A stretch of DNA of 64,000 bases, from assembly GCA_963978545.1 (NCBI GenBank), contig OZ021722.1:109502442-109566441 (forward strand), written 5' to 3'. Positions 33,001 through 45,366 of this stretch are shown here, in pieces (the first letter of the stretch is position 1; every line of letters begins with the position of its first letter). The DNA comes from Linyphia triangularis. Lineage: Eukaryota > Arthropoda > Arachnida > Araneae > Linyphiidae. The position numbers were made by a program, and so were the translations under genes. Under the pieces are notes generated by a model. The model did no database searches and was not told the origin of the DNA. It saw only the letters and a program-made list of their open reading frames with translations.

Positions 33001-33702
33001 GGGGTGCGGTACCGAAAATAAAAAAAACTTTATTTATGTACATTTTTATGTCAAAAATTTATTTTATGTATGAGATACTATTTATATATTTTTGAGAAAA
33101 TGGTTTTTTAAATATTGTGTTTTGTTATTTAAAAAAAATTTAAAAACCAAGAAAAATCCATAATAATTGATGTTTGCGTATTTTGATATAAGTCAAGAAA
33201 AAAAAAAATTCAAAGTGAAAGCTTTCTGTAATGCATAATTATATAAAGAAAATTTTGTCTTCACAGAATTTTGATAGGTGAACTAAAAAAAATAAAAAAA
33301 ATTCTCAAAGTTAAAATATTGAAATTTTTGCTTTTTTTATGTTATCTTTTATGCTAAAAATTATATTTTAAAACAGAATTAAAAAAATAAAATTCTGTGA
33401 AAACAAATATTTAAAAGTATATAAATTAAATGCTTCAAAAATTTGAATAGCCAATTGTTAATTGTTCTGGAGATATATCGATTTGAATATGCAACATCTG
33501 TGAAAAGCACTAGTGCTCTAAAAACGCAGACGCTTCAAGGTGTTACGCCCATTAGTGATGTTTAAATCACAGGTAATTTTGTGGCGTTCTAATCACCGGA
33601 GGAATAAGATAAAAACATTCTCTTCAGGAATGTATGAACTATTTTTTAAAATCAGAAGAAAAAAAATTGGGATTTTTGAAGAAATTTCGGTACCATACCC
33701 CC
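33001..33702 (-). mobile_element. TTAA-flanked element F1, inverted copy
   Basis: TTAA (32997-33000), ggggtgcggtaccgaaaata, and at the other end gaaatttcggtaccataccc cc TTAA (33703-33706). It is the reverse complement of 7576-8302 along its full 702 bp. No transposase. Confidence 0.82.
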
Positions 33703-33706
33703 TTAA

Positions 33707-34340
33707 GCCCTCAATACAACCCTATCTGAAAAGAACTATTAAGACATACAACTCTAAAACCTCAACTAGTTACCAGAGCAATATCACCTTGCTCCCCGGG
33801 TTATGTCCCATAGTTAAATACTCCAGACAAAAAGAAAAAAAAAAAAGAAAAGTCTGGAGCACTCGCCTACTTGATTCTATTTACTCTCCCAAAAGAAACC
33901 CTAATAATCGGCCAAATCAAAGCAGAAACAAACACTAGCCCCATGCATCAACGAAAGAGGGGGACAAGAAATCCGGCGTGTGCACCTGACAAAGGACATG
34001 TCACTGATTTGACAGCAGAAGAATCCTCAAAAAGGACAAAGGGGACAAATGTCCTCCCTCTTTTTGGGTTTCTATTTTGAACAGGCCAATAACTTGTCGT
34101 ATTCTTTTGGACAAGTAGGGAAGAAAAGGACAGTTGTGTATGCTTTATTCCAGTGAAAGAAGCCTTTTATAGAGTGTCTTCTTAGGTAGAACTATTGGGA
34201 ATAACAAGCTGCGAGGACAGGTTTATTAATGGATTGTTTATGTGCGTTTCAACACTTCTTCAGGAGATCTTAGTATGCGGTTAAAATGTATACGAAACAT
34301 TTTGGTAAATATTTTTTTTTTGAGCTAATAACGTAACCCA
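33707..34340. other. Unassigned stretch
   Basis: Not repeated in the window. Overlapping frames at 33540-34080 partly lie in the F1 element and have no recognisable domain; gaaaagtctggag and ctccagaca form a small dyad near 33821-33858. Confidence 0.35.
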
Positions 34341-34344
34341 TATA

Positions 34345-34883
34345 AAAGTTTTTAATACTATTCCTTTATATGCATTGCCAATTTTTAAATTCATTAATAA
34401 AGCACCATTTCTGTTGTCAGCGTGTGCTTGGTGTTGGCATCAAATATTTTAATATTAAAGACATCAGCAAAATATGATGTGGTAAACTACTTTGCCAAGA
34501 CTTATTCATTAAAAATGAATATGAATTTATGCCTTCGCATAAAAGTATCTTTTATTTATTCTGATTAAAAAAATTTATTATTTAGTTACTAAAACAATTT
34601 TGGCAAAAGGGAAGAGTTTCTTCAACGGTCGGTTAAATGCTATTTCAGCGCGACTGGATGACGGCAAGTTGGTTTATTAGTATTTTGTAAAATCGACATT
34701 TTAGTGACAGTGACAGCCGCCAAAATTTGATAGAATGCGTTGTTATTAAGATCGAATCTATCTGCAGGTTTCAGTCCGATTGGATGACGGCAAGGGGGTT
34801 AATTAGGTTTCCGCGGATTTTCCAGCCATAGACATACTCAGCCACTCACACAAAATCGAAGCTAATATAAAGGATTTAAAAAT
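34345..34883 (+). repeat. Family R dispersed repeat, complete
   Basis: Starts near attcctttatatgcattgcc and ends ctaatataaaggatttaaaa. All internal landmarks present. About 540 bp. Confidence 0.75.
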
Positions 34884-34904
34884 TAGTTCTTCATCCATAG
34901 CTAA

Positions 34905-35225
34905 ATTATGGGTGTAGAGCATCGTACAACTTTTAATTACACTTAATGTTGTTCATTGGATTTATATTTGTTATGCATTGGTGTAATTTATTAGTTTTAT
35001 GTTTTCATAATTAAAAATAAAATGCCTAATTGGGGATATTTTTGGCTATAATTAATGCACTGACAAGGAAAAAAAATGGTGAAATTGGTGTTTTATTTTT
35101 CGATAACTGTTATATGATTCCATCTTGTATGTAGAACAGAGGACACACAGTCAGTGATGATCGATGCTCAATTGAAGAGATCTCTGTGTTAAAGACATAC
35201 GTTTTCGTTTAAAGGCTCACAAAAC
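34905..35225 (-). repeat. Family A fragment
   Basis: gggtgtagagcatcgtacaa, ttttaattacactta, then agagatctctgtgttaaaga; truncated after tacgttttcg. Confidence 0.55.
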
Positions 35226-35383
35226 TTCTTCAAACGTCATGAGATCAATCTTCAACAAAAGTTAGAGGGCACACAGTTATACAGCGTTAATTCAAGCACT
35301 ACAAAAGTAAACAAGCTCTGAGCTCCTTTCAGAATCGCTCTCAAAATCCAACTGACGGGAATTGTTTGTCCTGGCTATATTTA

Positions 35384-35554
35384 AACGGTATAGTGGTTAG
35401 CGTGCTGGCTTCTAGACCGCGAGGTTGCGGGTTCGAGTCCCGTGTCAGGCATGGGTGTTTGTAAATGTATGTTGGTTTGTTAAATGACGAAATGTTTCGG
35501 CGCATTATAGCCCTCGTGTTGCTGACGGCGCCAGATAATCTGAATACAACCAAC
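35384..35554 (+). mobile_element. tRNA-derived SINE, family S1
   Basis: aacggtatagtggttagcgt head, B-box ggttcgagtcc, S1 body, ending acaaccaac. Target duplication ctggctatattta at 35371-35383 and 35555-35567. The first few bases of the head are lost. Confidence 0.93.
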
Positions 35555-35681
35555 CTGGCTATATTTATATCTCCATGCGTGAAATTTCACGAAAATTTCC
35601 GAACAAACGGTTTTGCAATCGGGACAAACAGAATAATAGCAAAATTTCGTGACTAACTCACCAGTTGCTAACTTTTTTAAC

Positions 35682-36565
35682 AGGATGTCTTAGCTCTTTA
35701 TATTCGCTATAAGCAGGCCCTGATCATCGCCTAGGCCCACAAGGCCCGGGCCTTGGGCCCATGATTTTAGGGGCCCCCGAATTCGACTGTAAACTTATAA
35801 CTTTTCTTTCTTTTTGTGAATATCTTTTACAATCTGTTTAAAAGAATTTTTACATAAAAATAATTTTGTATTGATCTTGAACTGTCTTTAGTTTCCCAGA
35901 GTGTATTTATTCAAATGCATCAAACCATCATTTAAAAGAGCAAAAAAACAATATTTCTCGAAGAAATATTGAAAGTCTTGACAAATTGCAAGATCAGCAA
36001 ATGTCGGCTTTGAAGTTGTGAATAATGATACAGATATTGTTGTCAAGTCTAAGACTACACATTGTGATCTTGAAATGCAAAGCTACATTACAAAGTTTTA
36101 TGTTTTGATTTATAAATTTGATTATTTGAAATTTGCTTCTTTATTTATGATAAAAAAAAAACTTTAAGAAGACTTTAGAAGATTAATTTATCAGCTTTTT
36201 CTCTATTTAATGTTAATTCATTTGCCAATGAGTCAAGCTCATTTCCAATCAATAAATCTCGCATTTGATGAAGGGGCCCCTAAAAGGGCCTTGGGTTCCA
36301 ACTTGTCATGACCAGGCCTTGGCTATAAGGTACAAGCTTCTAGCCCAGTGCATTTAGAAACTATTTTATATAAAACCTCGAAATTTGACGAGTAGGTACG
36401 AAAAAGGTCATTTAATGAAATGACATAAATTGATGAATGACTAAAATAGCGTCTAAATAGATTTTATTTTAAATTTGAAATCCTTACATCAATGCCTATG
36501 GAGTGGTTCCACCCGGATTTGTCTTTCGGTATTTTAATTTTCATTTATAATAGATGATTGATTGC
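35682..36565 (+). mobile_element. Family B copy split by a hAT element
   Basis: The left end (tatattcgctataag) resumes after the hAT insertion as gtacaagcttctagcccagt and continues through the core to about 36565. The right arm is missing. Confidence 0.68.
35714..36321. mobile_element. Non-autonomous hAT element, 608 bp
   Basis: 8-bp duplication gctataag at 35706-35713 and 36322-36329. Imperfect terminal repeats caggccctgatcat and (inverted) caaggcctggtcatgac, with further GGCCC-rich subterminal sequence at both ends (gggccttgggcccatg and aaagggccttgggttcc). The AT-rich middle has no transposase frame. 8-bp duplications and CARRG-like ends fit the hAT superfamily. Confidence 0.85.
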
Positions 36566-36782
36566 TATGCTTTCATTATCCTGTTTGAATAAGGGTAATT
36601 GAAAGTAAACTAGGCGTGTAGAACATTTCACAACTTTCAGTTACACTATAATACTGATTAGTATTTATGTCATTCGATAATCCTTATATATTATCCTTTA
36701 TTATAAGTGAAACCAAGGAGAGAAGAAAAAAAAACGATCGTTGATGAGGTATGCTCAAGGAAATAGAACTTTGTGTTGAAGG

Positions 36783-36967
36783 TTGGTTGGTTGGTTGTTT
36801 TCAGATTATCTGGCGCCGTCAGCAACACGAGAGCTATAATGCGCAGAAACATTCGTCATTAGACAAGCCAACATACATTTACAAACACCCATGCCATTCA
36901 CGGGACTCGAACCAGCAACCTCCCTGTCTAGAAGTCAGCACGCTAACCACTATACCGTTTGGTCGGC
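36783..36967 (-). mobile_element. tRNA-derived SINE, family S1
   Basis: Minus-strand S1 copy with (AACC)n tail. Target duplication tttgtgttgaagg on both sides (about 36770-36782 and 36969-36981). Confidence 0.92.
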
Positions 36968-37010
36968 CTTTGTGTTGAAGGCATTCGTTTTCAACTTTTT
37001 TCGCCATTAA

Positions 37011-37214
37011 CACGTTGAGTACCACGTCAGCCATTGATGGCTAATAGTGTAAAATATGATATATAACGGAAAAAAATACATGGTTTTAAGTAATTACTGA
37101 AAATTTACTTAATGTGTATTTTTTACATGACTATATCATTAATTAGTTGAGTGTCATTTTAGTCATCGGTGGCTGAAGAGGAATTCCTTAAGAATTCGCG
37201 TGGTGCTCAACGTG
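37011..37214. mobile_element. TTAA-flanked MITE, 204 bp
   Basis: TTAA (37007-37010), cacgttgagtaccacg; cgtggtgctcaacgtg, TTAA (37215-37218). Probable piggyBac-like MITE, different in TIR from 21981-22184 but of the same length. No coding sequence. Confidence 0.85.
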
Positions 37215-37230
37215 TTAAAGTATTTTTACA

Positions 37231-37410
37231 GATTGGTTGTTTTCAGATTATCTGGCGCCGTCAGCAGCACGAGGGCTATAATGCGCCGAAATATTCGTCA
37301 TTATACAAGCCAACAAATATTTACAAACACCCATGCTTAACACGGGACTCGAACCTGCAAACCTCGCGGTCTAGAAGCTAGCACGCTAACCACTATAACG
37401 TTTGGTCGGC
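37231..37410 (-). mobile_element. tRNA-derived SINE, family S1
   Basis: Minus-strand S1 copy. Target duplication gtatttttaca at 37220-37230 and 37411-37421. Confidence 0.92.
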
Positions 37411-37658
37411 GTATTTTTACATGAATTTCGGAGGAGGGGATGTTTAGAATACCCTAATAGTCATTACCACAGCGATTTTGATCAAAATCGTTTGAGCCGT
37501 TTTTTAGCAATCATTCAAAATATGATTTTTTCAATAGCAGCTACCTTATGCGCATACGCGATTTTAACGAAAACTTTAATGGTAGGTCACATTGCCACCA
37601 GCAACCCGCACACCAAATTTTACCATAGACAGACATTTTTCCTAGATCACTTTTTTAA

Positions 37659-38381
37659 GGGGGTCCAGTACCGAAATTTCTTCAAAAATTCCAATTTTTT
37701 TTCTGATTTAAAAAAATAGTTCATACATTCCTGAAGAGAATGATGTTTTTATCTTATTCATCCGGTGATTAGAACGCCACAAAATTTCCTGTTATTTAAA
37801 CATCACTAATAAGCGTAATACCTTGAAGCTTCTGCTTAAAGTGCGTTTTTCAAGCACTAGTGTTTTTCACAGATGTTGCATATTCAAATCGATATATCTC
37901 CAGAACCATTAACAATTGGCTATTCAAATTTTTGGAGCATTTAATTTATATAGTTTTAAATATTTTGTCTTCGCAGAATTTTATTTTTTTAATTCTGTTT
38001 TAAAATATAACATTTAGCGTAAAAGATAACATAAAAAAAAAAAAGCACAAATTTCAATATATTAACTTTGAGAATTTTTTTAATTTTTTTTAATTCACCT
38101 ATCAAAATTCTGTGAAGACTAAATTTTTTTTATATAATTATGTATTACAGAAAGCTTTCACTTTGAAAAAAAAATATTTTTTCTTGACTTATATCAAAAT
38201 ACGCAAACATCAATTATAATGGGTTTTTCTTGGTTTTTAATTTTTTTTTTAAATAACTAAACACAATATTTAAAAAAAATTTTTCTCAAAGATATATAAA
38301 TAGTATCTCATACATAAAATAAATTTTTGACATAAAAATGTACATAAATAAAGTTTTTTTTTATTTTCGGTACCGGACCCC
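37659..38381 (+). mobile_element. TTAA-flanked element F1, copy 3
   Basis: TTAA (37655-37658), gggggtccagtaccgaaatt, ..., ttttcggtaccggacccc, TTAA (38382-38385). 723 bp, same orientation as 7576-8302. Inserted in the A element right after its ctagatcactttt block. Confidence 0.85.
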
Positions 38382-38490
38382 TTAAAATCAGGATGTTTTA
38401 AAACGGGGAGAACTGAAAAAAAAACTTTTTTTTTTTTTTTTTTTTTTTTTTACCGAATGCTATACTTTTATTACATATGGGTAATTGAAA

Positions 38491-40405
38491 GTAATAAATT
38501 AAAAAGAATTTCAATTCCTAACTATCGCACACATTTTCCCCTCTCCACTCTTTTACCTTCAATATTTCAAAGTTAGTGTCAACTCCCCACGCAAAATCAC
38601 AACATCGGAATTCCTATTTTATCTTCCCTCAAAAGATATCATCAATCAACGTTATATAACTCAATCAAACCACCAAAGCAAGGCACAACTGCATAAATTA
38701 GGCTTTTAAAATTCCTTATTATTCAAATTCCCTGGATTTACAGAATTTGAACAAACCGAAACGTAGTTCCACCTGCGCCATGACCAATATCTTTTCGCGA
38801 AACAATAATCTTCTAAATTCAGGCATTAAAGAATTCGTCTACTTTGAGTACGTTCTAATTTTCCGTTGAGCGCATTAAAAATTTATCGAAACACTCAAGG
38901 GAAGCGAGCACTGGAATTGTCTTACTGAATTTAACGAAATTAGCATTTTTGCGCCAACTGTTCTCCTCTCAGATTAAGAGTTTAGTTCTAATTGTCGTTC
39001 TCTGCTCCAATACATTCAAGTTCCGCAGTTCCGAGCGAGAGAAATTTTGATGGCTTTTATTATTATTATTGTTGCTTTTTGAGATATTGGCGAAGGAATG
39101 TAGAAGAGCTAATTTCATAAATATTGACGAGGAATTTGAATATGGTTAATTTTAGGGAGAATTGGATTTTAAGGAAATTGTTTGATTTTTGGTGATTGTT
39201 TTGGAAAAGTTTGAATTAATTTAATGAATATTAAAGTATTTCTAAGTGAATCGTTCATAACCGTTAAGTAAGTTTATGAATAATTTGGATTAGTATGAAT
39301 GCATCTTAAATAAATAAGAGAAGCGCTGGCTTGTTAGTTTAAATGTGCTTTCATCCGAATAAGGGTTTTTTCCCCTTTACAAATACATATATGTTAACAT
39401 AGGGATTATATTACTACATTTGGTCCTATATTTATTTATCTTACATAATGTGTTACTACATTTCTTCGAATTTGTTCGGCGAACTTTTTACGTCAAAAAA
39501 AAAAAAAAAAAAAAAAAAGCGTTTTAATACGCATGATTCTATGGTATCATACGTATTAAATCATCGATCATTGAAAAAATTATTGTTGGTAATCGACTAT
39601 GAAAACTATAAAATTGACCACCTACTTTATTCGTTGAATTTAAATTATTATTTTACTGGACCACAGTTCATTATATGTACTTTTACATTCATTGACAATG
39701 GTAATGATAAAAATTTAATTTCAATAAATAGTTTATTCCGATTTGAAAAACAAGTTGGCATCAGTGAAGGAAATTCAACAATGGGCAACTCCCGCATTTT
39801 TTAAAAACCAGCGAAATTAGTTTATATTTATCAAGATTTTCTTCTTGATTCCAAATATACAGAAAATTTTTTCATTAAAAATAGTTATTTAAATATTAAG
39901 AAAATAAATTGCACCGAAGCCCCGTCCGATTGCAATCCGATCAAAACGATCAGCTATAGCTGCGACGTCAAAACATTTTCCGTTTTTCATGGTTATTATG
40001 ATGTTTCTGTCAAATAGTTGGCGTTGGTTTGGTAGACAGATGCCATATCCCATACAGGTTGGCGCGATTTGAGAGAAACTTGCAAAACTGGTTTCCGTTG
40101 CTGAGTTTCAAGCCAAGTTGTTTCAGATGAAGAGACGTCACATTAAATTCGAGCAGAATGAACCATTTTCTCGCCAAAGTCTAACAAGTGAACTTAGGTT
40201 GCCAATTAAAAAAAAAATGAAAAGCGCAGTGAGCAGACATTTTTGTGTTTATGGCCTTTTTGAAACATTTAGAATTGGATAAAAAAATGAAACAAATGCG
40301 GGAATTGTGCATTATCGAAATTTTTGTAACGACAAAAAGATCTAAGGTTTAATACGAAACCCTTTTGGTTACTATACCATTACCGACAATATAACTGTGG
40401 TCAAA
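38491..40405. other. Single-copy-looking stretch, no gene called
   Basis: No window repeat recognised. A 118-codon frame (39448-39804) begins with a poly-lysine run read from an A-tract and continues in AT-rich sequence without a recognisable domain; I do not call it. 39900-40200 is less AT-rich and may deserve a database search. Confidence 0.4.
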
Positions 40406-40409
40406 AAAC

Positions 40410-40880
40410 GCTTTGGTGATGTAGTTTAAGGTGTTTTTAACATTCACACTCTCGAAATTCCCATGAATATTTGACCGATCAAACGGTATAGTGGTTAGCG
40501 TGCTAGCTTCTAGACCGCGAGGTTGCGGGTTCCGAGTCCCGTGTAAGGCATGGGTGTTTGTAAATGTATATTGTCTTGTAAGATAACGAATGTTTCGGCT
40601 CATTATAGACCTCGTGTTGCTGACGGCGCCAGATAATATGAAAACAACCAACCCATAAATATTTGTTAAAGGTGTAACAAGTGGAAAAAACTCACGTCTT
40701 TAACACGGAGCTCTTCCCTTGATCATTGCCCATCAACGACTGTTCCACCTTTCTTTCATTTACCCGAAAGGAATATAGTATAATGATTATCGACAAAAAA
40801 TAAAATATCCCTAATTTGGTGATGGTTTTCTTTCTGCCTTATGTTATAATCATTGCCAAAAATATCATCAAAAACTCGAT
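40410..40880 (+). repeat. Family A, 3' part, split by a SINE
   Basis: ttaaggtgtttttaacattc, SINE, then gtgtaacaagtggaaaaaac, tttaacacggagctcttccc and a gccaaaaatatca block, ending near 40880. Confidence 0.6.
40474..40653 (+). mobile_element. tRNA-derived SINE, family S1
   Basis: accgatcaaacggtatagtg head, B-box-like ggttccgagtcc (one extra base), S1 body, acaaccaac tail. Duplication catgaatatttg / cataaatatttg, one mismatch. Confidence 0.88.
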
Positions 40881-42949
40881 CAGGGTACTAGGAAAGCTAC
40901 ATCGGGGCTTAAGCGTGACCTTCGATATTGTAGAAGGCCAAACAACTCCACCATGTTTTACATTCTACGTGATCAGCTGTGGATACAACTTATGGAATCG
41001 CGAGGTAAACATTGTATGAAAGTGGATACACTGATCTCCAAATTCTGCTTTTACTAGTCGTTCGAAGGTTATTATGGACGGTTTATATGTCTAATATTTG
41101 GTGAAAATTTTGCAAAATGCCGAGTTCTTGTTCCGTTCTAAAGTACAACGGGAACTGAAGAACTGGTCCTAAGATTTATGTGTTCAAATTCCCTTCCGAT
41201 GACAGTGTTAGAAAAAAATGGTACTGTGCGATACATCAAAACAATTTTGTCTCAACAAAATAAAGCAAGGCGAGTGTAACTTTTTAATAAAACCTTTAAT
41301 ATGTTTTTAGATGTTGGTGTATAATTTTTTGAGAAGTTATTATTTAAGTGTTGAAAAGAAATGCTAACTATTTACGATAGTGATAACTTTTCTTTGGCTT
41401 CAGCTCTTTAGTTATGATTATTTTTCAAACGAAAATTTAGAAAACAATTTTTGGTAAAAATGCCAAGTACGATAAAAATTCTGTGCCAATGTGATTTTCG
41501 CCAACAACCATTTTTTTTAAATTGAAAGTCAACTACCTATGATTGACAAAATTTGACTCGGTATTTTGTAAACAATTTTTGGCGCAGAATCCGTTCCGTA
41601 CTTTGAAGATTTACCCAATATTTACTAGCCTTTCAAAATAAGCAACATAAAATAAAAATTAAACGTGGACAATTTTTCTTATTTCAATGTATTGTTTTGT
41701 AAAATTTGATAGTGATGTTTACATATTTGTGTGCTCTTAATAAGGTATACAAGCTACCTTTTCATACAAATGATTTTGAATATTCAAAAGAGGCACTTGA
41801 TAAGAAGAATGGATGAGATTAGTTTTTGTAAGGTGACAGTACATGCTTGTCTTGGCAAACATTGCGAATTAAAAAAAAAAAAAAAAAGTATGTACTATAT
41901 ATATTTCCTCCAAATGTAGGTTTTCTATGAGACTGTGAGCCTTGAATTTATTTGTAGTATTTAAGGCTGTTATATTATTTGTATTTTGTTTATTGTGTAT
42001 ATTTGTTACGTTTTATCAATTGCATATATCAATATTTCGAATTTATTTTTTTGTTTCCTTTCACATTTCAAACGTGTAGAAATATTTTAAAATTACATTT
42101 GAAAAAAAAAAAAAAGAAAAAAAAAATGATATAAACGAACAGAAATTATACTTGATCGTACTTATAAGGGATTGGATAAAGTTTAGATCCTCAAGTTATA
42201 TACAAAATTAGTGTTTTAAGATGTAGGGATAATCTTATTTTTTACATTGTAAAAGAAATAAAACCATCGAATTGTATCCCGGACCTGTGACATCATATTG
42301 ATAGTTGGATGGCCTTGTATATAATGTCGAAGGTCACGGCTTAAGCCCAAGGGTATTTTTTTCAATTGGTAAAAAGTGTGGTCAGGTGTCCGTCTCTACT
42401 TAATGTTTGGGCATGAGCAGGAAAGACATTGTTTGGGCATGTATACATGTTTGTATAAAAAGAGATGTATGCTGATGTTGTTCAATTATCGATGTTTTAT
42501 AAAACTCAAATAATAAAAAACAACTTTGTAATGGACTTAAGGCCCAGGGTAAACTTTACATCGGCCTAAAGCCGATTAAATTAGATTTCACATTCAAAAT
42601 CGACTATAACTTTCTGGTTTCAATTTTATGTATCTTATGTGTCTGTTTATTAAATATCTTTTTCTGGAAGGTGTTTCCAACTTTCTCAGATTCTAACTTA
42701 TTGAAGATGGAATTACTAATCTAAATTCTTGTTCATTAGATGTCTCTAAAAGAGTTATTTCAATGTCATGGTATTTACATATATCGCAAGTAAATAGTAA
42801 CAATTTAACAATTTTAAATACTGATTATTGCAAATTATATTAGAAAGAAATATCAATTATTCCAACTCAGTAAATGCAGTAATATATTAGGGAAAGGAAT
42901 TAATGATCACTAAACACAAAAAGATTATTTAATTATTGCATTAACAAAG
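40881..42949. other. AT-rich, no recognisable feature
   Basis: No repeat family or credible coding frame seen. The frame at 40816-41019 begins inside family A and the one at 41731-41919 runs into an A-tract. Confidence 0.45.
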
Positions 42950-44034
42950 TAAGAGGACGTCCTAGTAAGGATAATTCCCAATGCTCGCGATGTTACAATC
43001 TTCTAGCCCAGTGCATTTAGAAACTACTTTCTCTATAACCTTGACATTTGATGAGTAGGTACGAAAAAGATTATGTAATGATATGACATGAATTCAAAAC
43101 TTGAAAATAGCGTCTAATATAGTTTATTTGTATTTTAAATCCTTACGTCCTTGCATATGCAGCAGCTAGATCTGGTTACGTCGTTTGTTATTTTAGTTTT
43201 CATTTATAATAGATAGACATTAAATGAAAACAATCTATGTTATTTCATTAATTGTCCGAGAGGCGACTGCAATTTTTGGACCCCATCGAACATCATTCTG
43301 AATTTTTTATAGAAATTGGAGAAATGTGAGTAGATTACGAATCCTCTGGTCTGCCGTAGCAAAAATGACCGCAACTGGTCAAAAATGAACTTTTAATAAG
43401 TTGAACTAAATATAATTTCCAAATGAGCCATAACTTGCCAAATAATGAGCATTTTTTATTTTTTTATTTGGTAAACCTCACTCTTTAATTTTCAATTAAG
43501 AAGGTTGCAGACGATTCGGATGTGTGGCTATGGCTTATTGGCATCTTTCATAAATGAGCCAAATTGGCAAGAAACCTTACGTCACTGGTGACGTAACTGA
43601 TGTCGCCAATTTGGCTTATTTTTAAAAGATACAAGATTTCCGAGCCAGAAATCAGAAATCGTTTCCGCTTTTTCTCATGGAAAATCAAAATGCAGTGGAT
43701 TGCCAGACGAAAAAGTTTGTTCTCTTTGTTATGACATATTTGGCAAATGGATGTTAGTTCAACTCATTCTAAGTCGATTTTTGATCAGATTCGGCCATTT
43801 TTGCCACGGCAGACCAGTGGATCCGTAATCTACTCACTTTTCTCCAATTTCTATAAAAAATTCAGTATGACGTTCGATGGGGTCCAAAAATTGCAGTCGC
43901 CTTTCGGACTATACCTACTCACCAAATTTCAAGGTGGTTATAGAAAGTAGTTTCTAAATGCACTGGGCTTGAAGATACTTACATAGCGAGCATAAGGGAA
44001 GATCCTTACTAGGACTTTCTCTTATAGTGCAACA
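42950..44034. mobile_element. Family B element with a nested P fold-back
   Basis: Left arm agaggacgtcctagtaagga... and right arm ...agatccttactaggacttt face each other; TA at each edge. Core interrupted at 43255-43908. Confidence 0.78.
43255..43908. mobile_element. Fold-back family P, complete copy
   Basis: The left arm (tccgagaggcgactgcaatt, gaccccatcgaacatcattc, gagttgaactaaat, ttgccaaataatgagc) is repeated inverted to gcagtcgcctttcgga, so the 654-bp element is almost entirely palindromic. Near the centre is the dyad ttacgtcactggtgacgtaa (43577-43596). No coding sequence; the frame at 43747-43950 crosses its edge. Confidence 0.85.
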
Positions 44035-44408
44035 TTTGTGTGCTCAAATTTATTCTCAGACGTCCAACATTTGAGAACAAATTTGAGGACACTAATGGGA
44101 TAAAAGGGAAGTCGCTAATGGGATAAAATCCGGAAAACACTTACACCGGGCAGTCAGTTAACTGACTTGACACTTTGAAATCCTAGGACTGAAGGGACTA
44201 ATCGAAGTTTGATCTCTATAATTAAAATAATTCGGATTACGCCTACTGATTTAGGTAGCTCTGATATTAATTATGTTTACTTGTGTCAGTCACTGTCGCT
44301 AAAATTCCGCATTTACATATGTTACATTTGGTACATCAGGTTCAGATACCAAGTGTGTACAGTTTCAAGTTCTGACTGAAATGTTTAAATGCTATGGTTG
44401 ACTCTATC
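44035..44408. other. Unassigned stretch
   Basis: Nothing recognised beyond small local direct repeats (atttgag, gggataaaa). Confidence 0.4.
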
Positions 44409-44410
44409 TA

Positions 44411-44651
44411 TACTAAACTTCAACTTAACTAGACATCACTTAGACGGTAGATCGTCACAGTGCTCATAGGTATTTAATCCATTTTGGCGGAGTGAAGACA
44501 TAATTCTCGCCAAACCTTATAGCTTTTTGTTCTCTACAGGGTTGTGGTTTGGCGAACATTATGCTTTTACGCCGCCAAAACGGATTAAATACCTATGAGC
44601 ACTGTGACAATCTACCGTCTAAGTGATGTCTAGTTAAGTTGAAGTTTAGTA
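44411..44651. mobile_element. 241-bp hairpin MITE, family C, copy 2
   Basis: Same palindrome as 12844-13084, with TA at 44409-44410 and 44652-44653. The loop and inner arm segment are in the opposite orientation relative to copy 1 but, being palindromic, strand is undefined. Confidence 0.88.
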
Positions 44652-44679
44652 TAGTTACAAAAACAATGCTAATTTTGAA

Positions 44680-44835
44680 GGAGTTTTTTTTTATTAGAAA
44701 AATTGTCGATAAGTTGATGAGTTCGGCAATAAATAATTCGAGGTGAAAATAAAAATTTCACCGATTTGGTGATGGTTTTCTTTCTGCCCAATGTAATAAA
44801 AATTGCCAAAAATATCACCAAACTCGATTCTCCAA
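44680..44835 (+). repeat. Family A fragment
   Basis: aaaaattgtcgataagttga and gatttggtgatggttttctt then gccaaaaatatcaccaaact match an internal part of A. Confidence 0.5.
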
Positions 44836-44849
44836 GTAACCCAAGGCCT

Positions 44850-45010
44850 AAAGCCTGGTTTCGCTTGCCAAAGGTGCCGGGTCGAATCCCGGATTAAGCA
44901 TGGATGTTCGTTATGTTTCGGAATACATGCTAAGCTGTAGGTCCTGGATTGATTAGCTATTATTGTTCACAAGTATAGTTCGATGAGAGCACAAACAAAC
45001 CAAACAAAAC
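44850..45010 (+). mobile_element. tRNA-derived SINE-like sequence, third type
   Basis: A tRNA-like part with gggtcgaatcccgg (B-box region, one difference from consensus), a body containing atgctaagctgtaggtcctg, and an acaaacaaaccaaacaaaac tail. Single copy in the window; 5' boundary unclear. Confidence 0.6.
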
Positions 45011-45080
45011 AAAAGTTCGATCGAAATTCAAAACGATCAATCATCCGAAAATTAGTTTTACTTATGTAGACTGTCCAAAC

Positions 45081-45366
45081 CATAGATTTATTATTATCAA
45101 TAGACTGCGCGTTCCCACTTCAATCATACAACGTGAATGAAACCAAAATGAATCACAAAATTCGTCTATCAGTCACGTGGTTTTTAATTTGGCTACGTCG
45201 TAAAATTTATCCTTTATCTAATAATCTTATTATCCTTTATCGCCTGAGTGAGAAGAAAGCCGCCAAATCTGCCAAAAAGTCCCTACTCATGTGATTCATT
45301 TTGGTTTCATTCTCGTTATATAATTGAAGTGGGAACGCGCAGTCTATTGATAATAATAAGTCTATG
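45081..45366. mobile_element. TIR element, 286 bp, with 8-bp duplication
   Basis: Ends catagatttattattatcaa and, inverted, catagacttattattatcaa continue as about 44-bp arms (including tagactgcgcgttcccactt). Duplication gtccaaac at 45073-45080 and 45367-45374. 8-bp duplications point to hAT or P-type transposases; no coding sequence. Confidence 0.85.

Larger units (their letters stand above)
36605..38490 (-). repeat. Family A copy carrying four later insertions
   Basis: Family A sequence from tgtagaacatttcacaactt to acatatgggtaattgaaag is broken by an S1 SINE (36783), a TTAA MITE (37011), a second S1 SINE (37231) and an F1 TTAA element (37659). Each junction carries a target duplication, and joining the remaining pieces gives a collinear A element. 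Confidence 0.78.

Noticed and set aside
33540..33938. 132-codon gene
   Set aside because: The first 55 codons lie in the F1 transposon end and the rest shows no domain.
35384..35460. Functional tRNA gene in the S1 head
   Set aside because: It is one of twelve copies with the same 3' body, (AACC)n tail and target duplications, so it is a SINE.
39448..39804. 118-codon gene
   Set aside because: It starts with a lysine run from an A-tract, is AT-rich throughout and has no domain or splice context.
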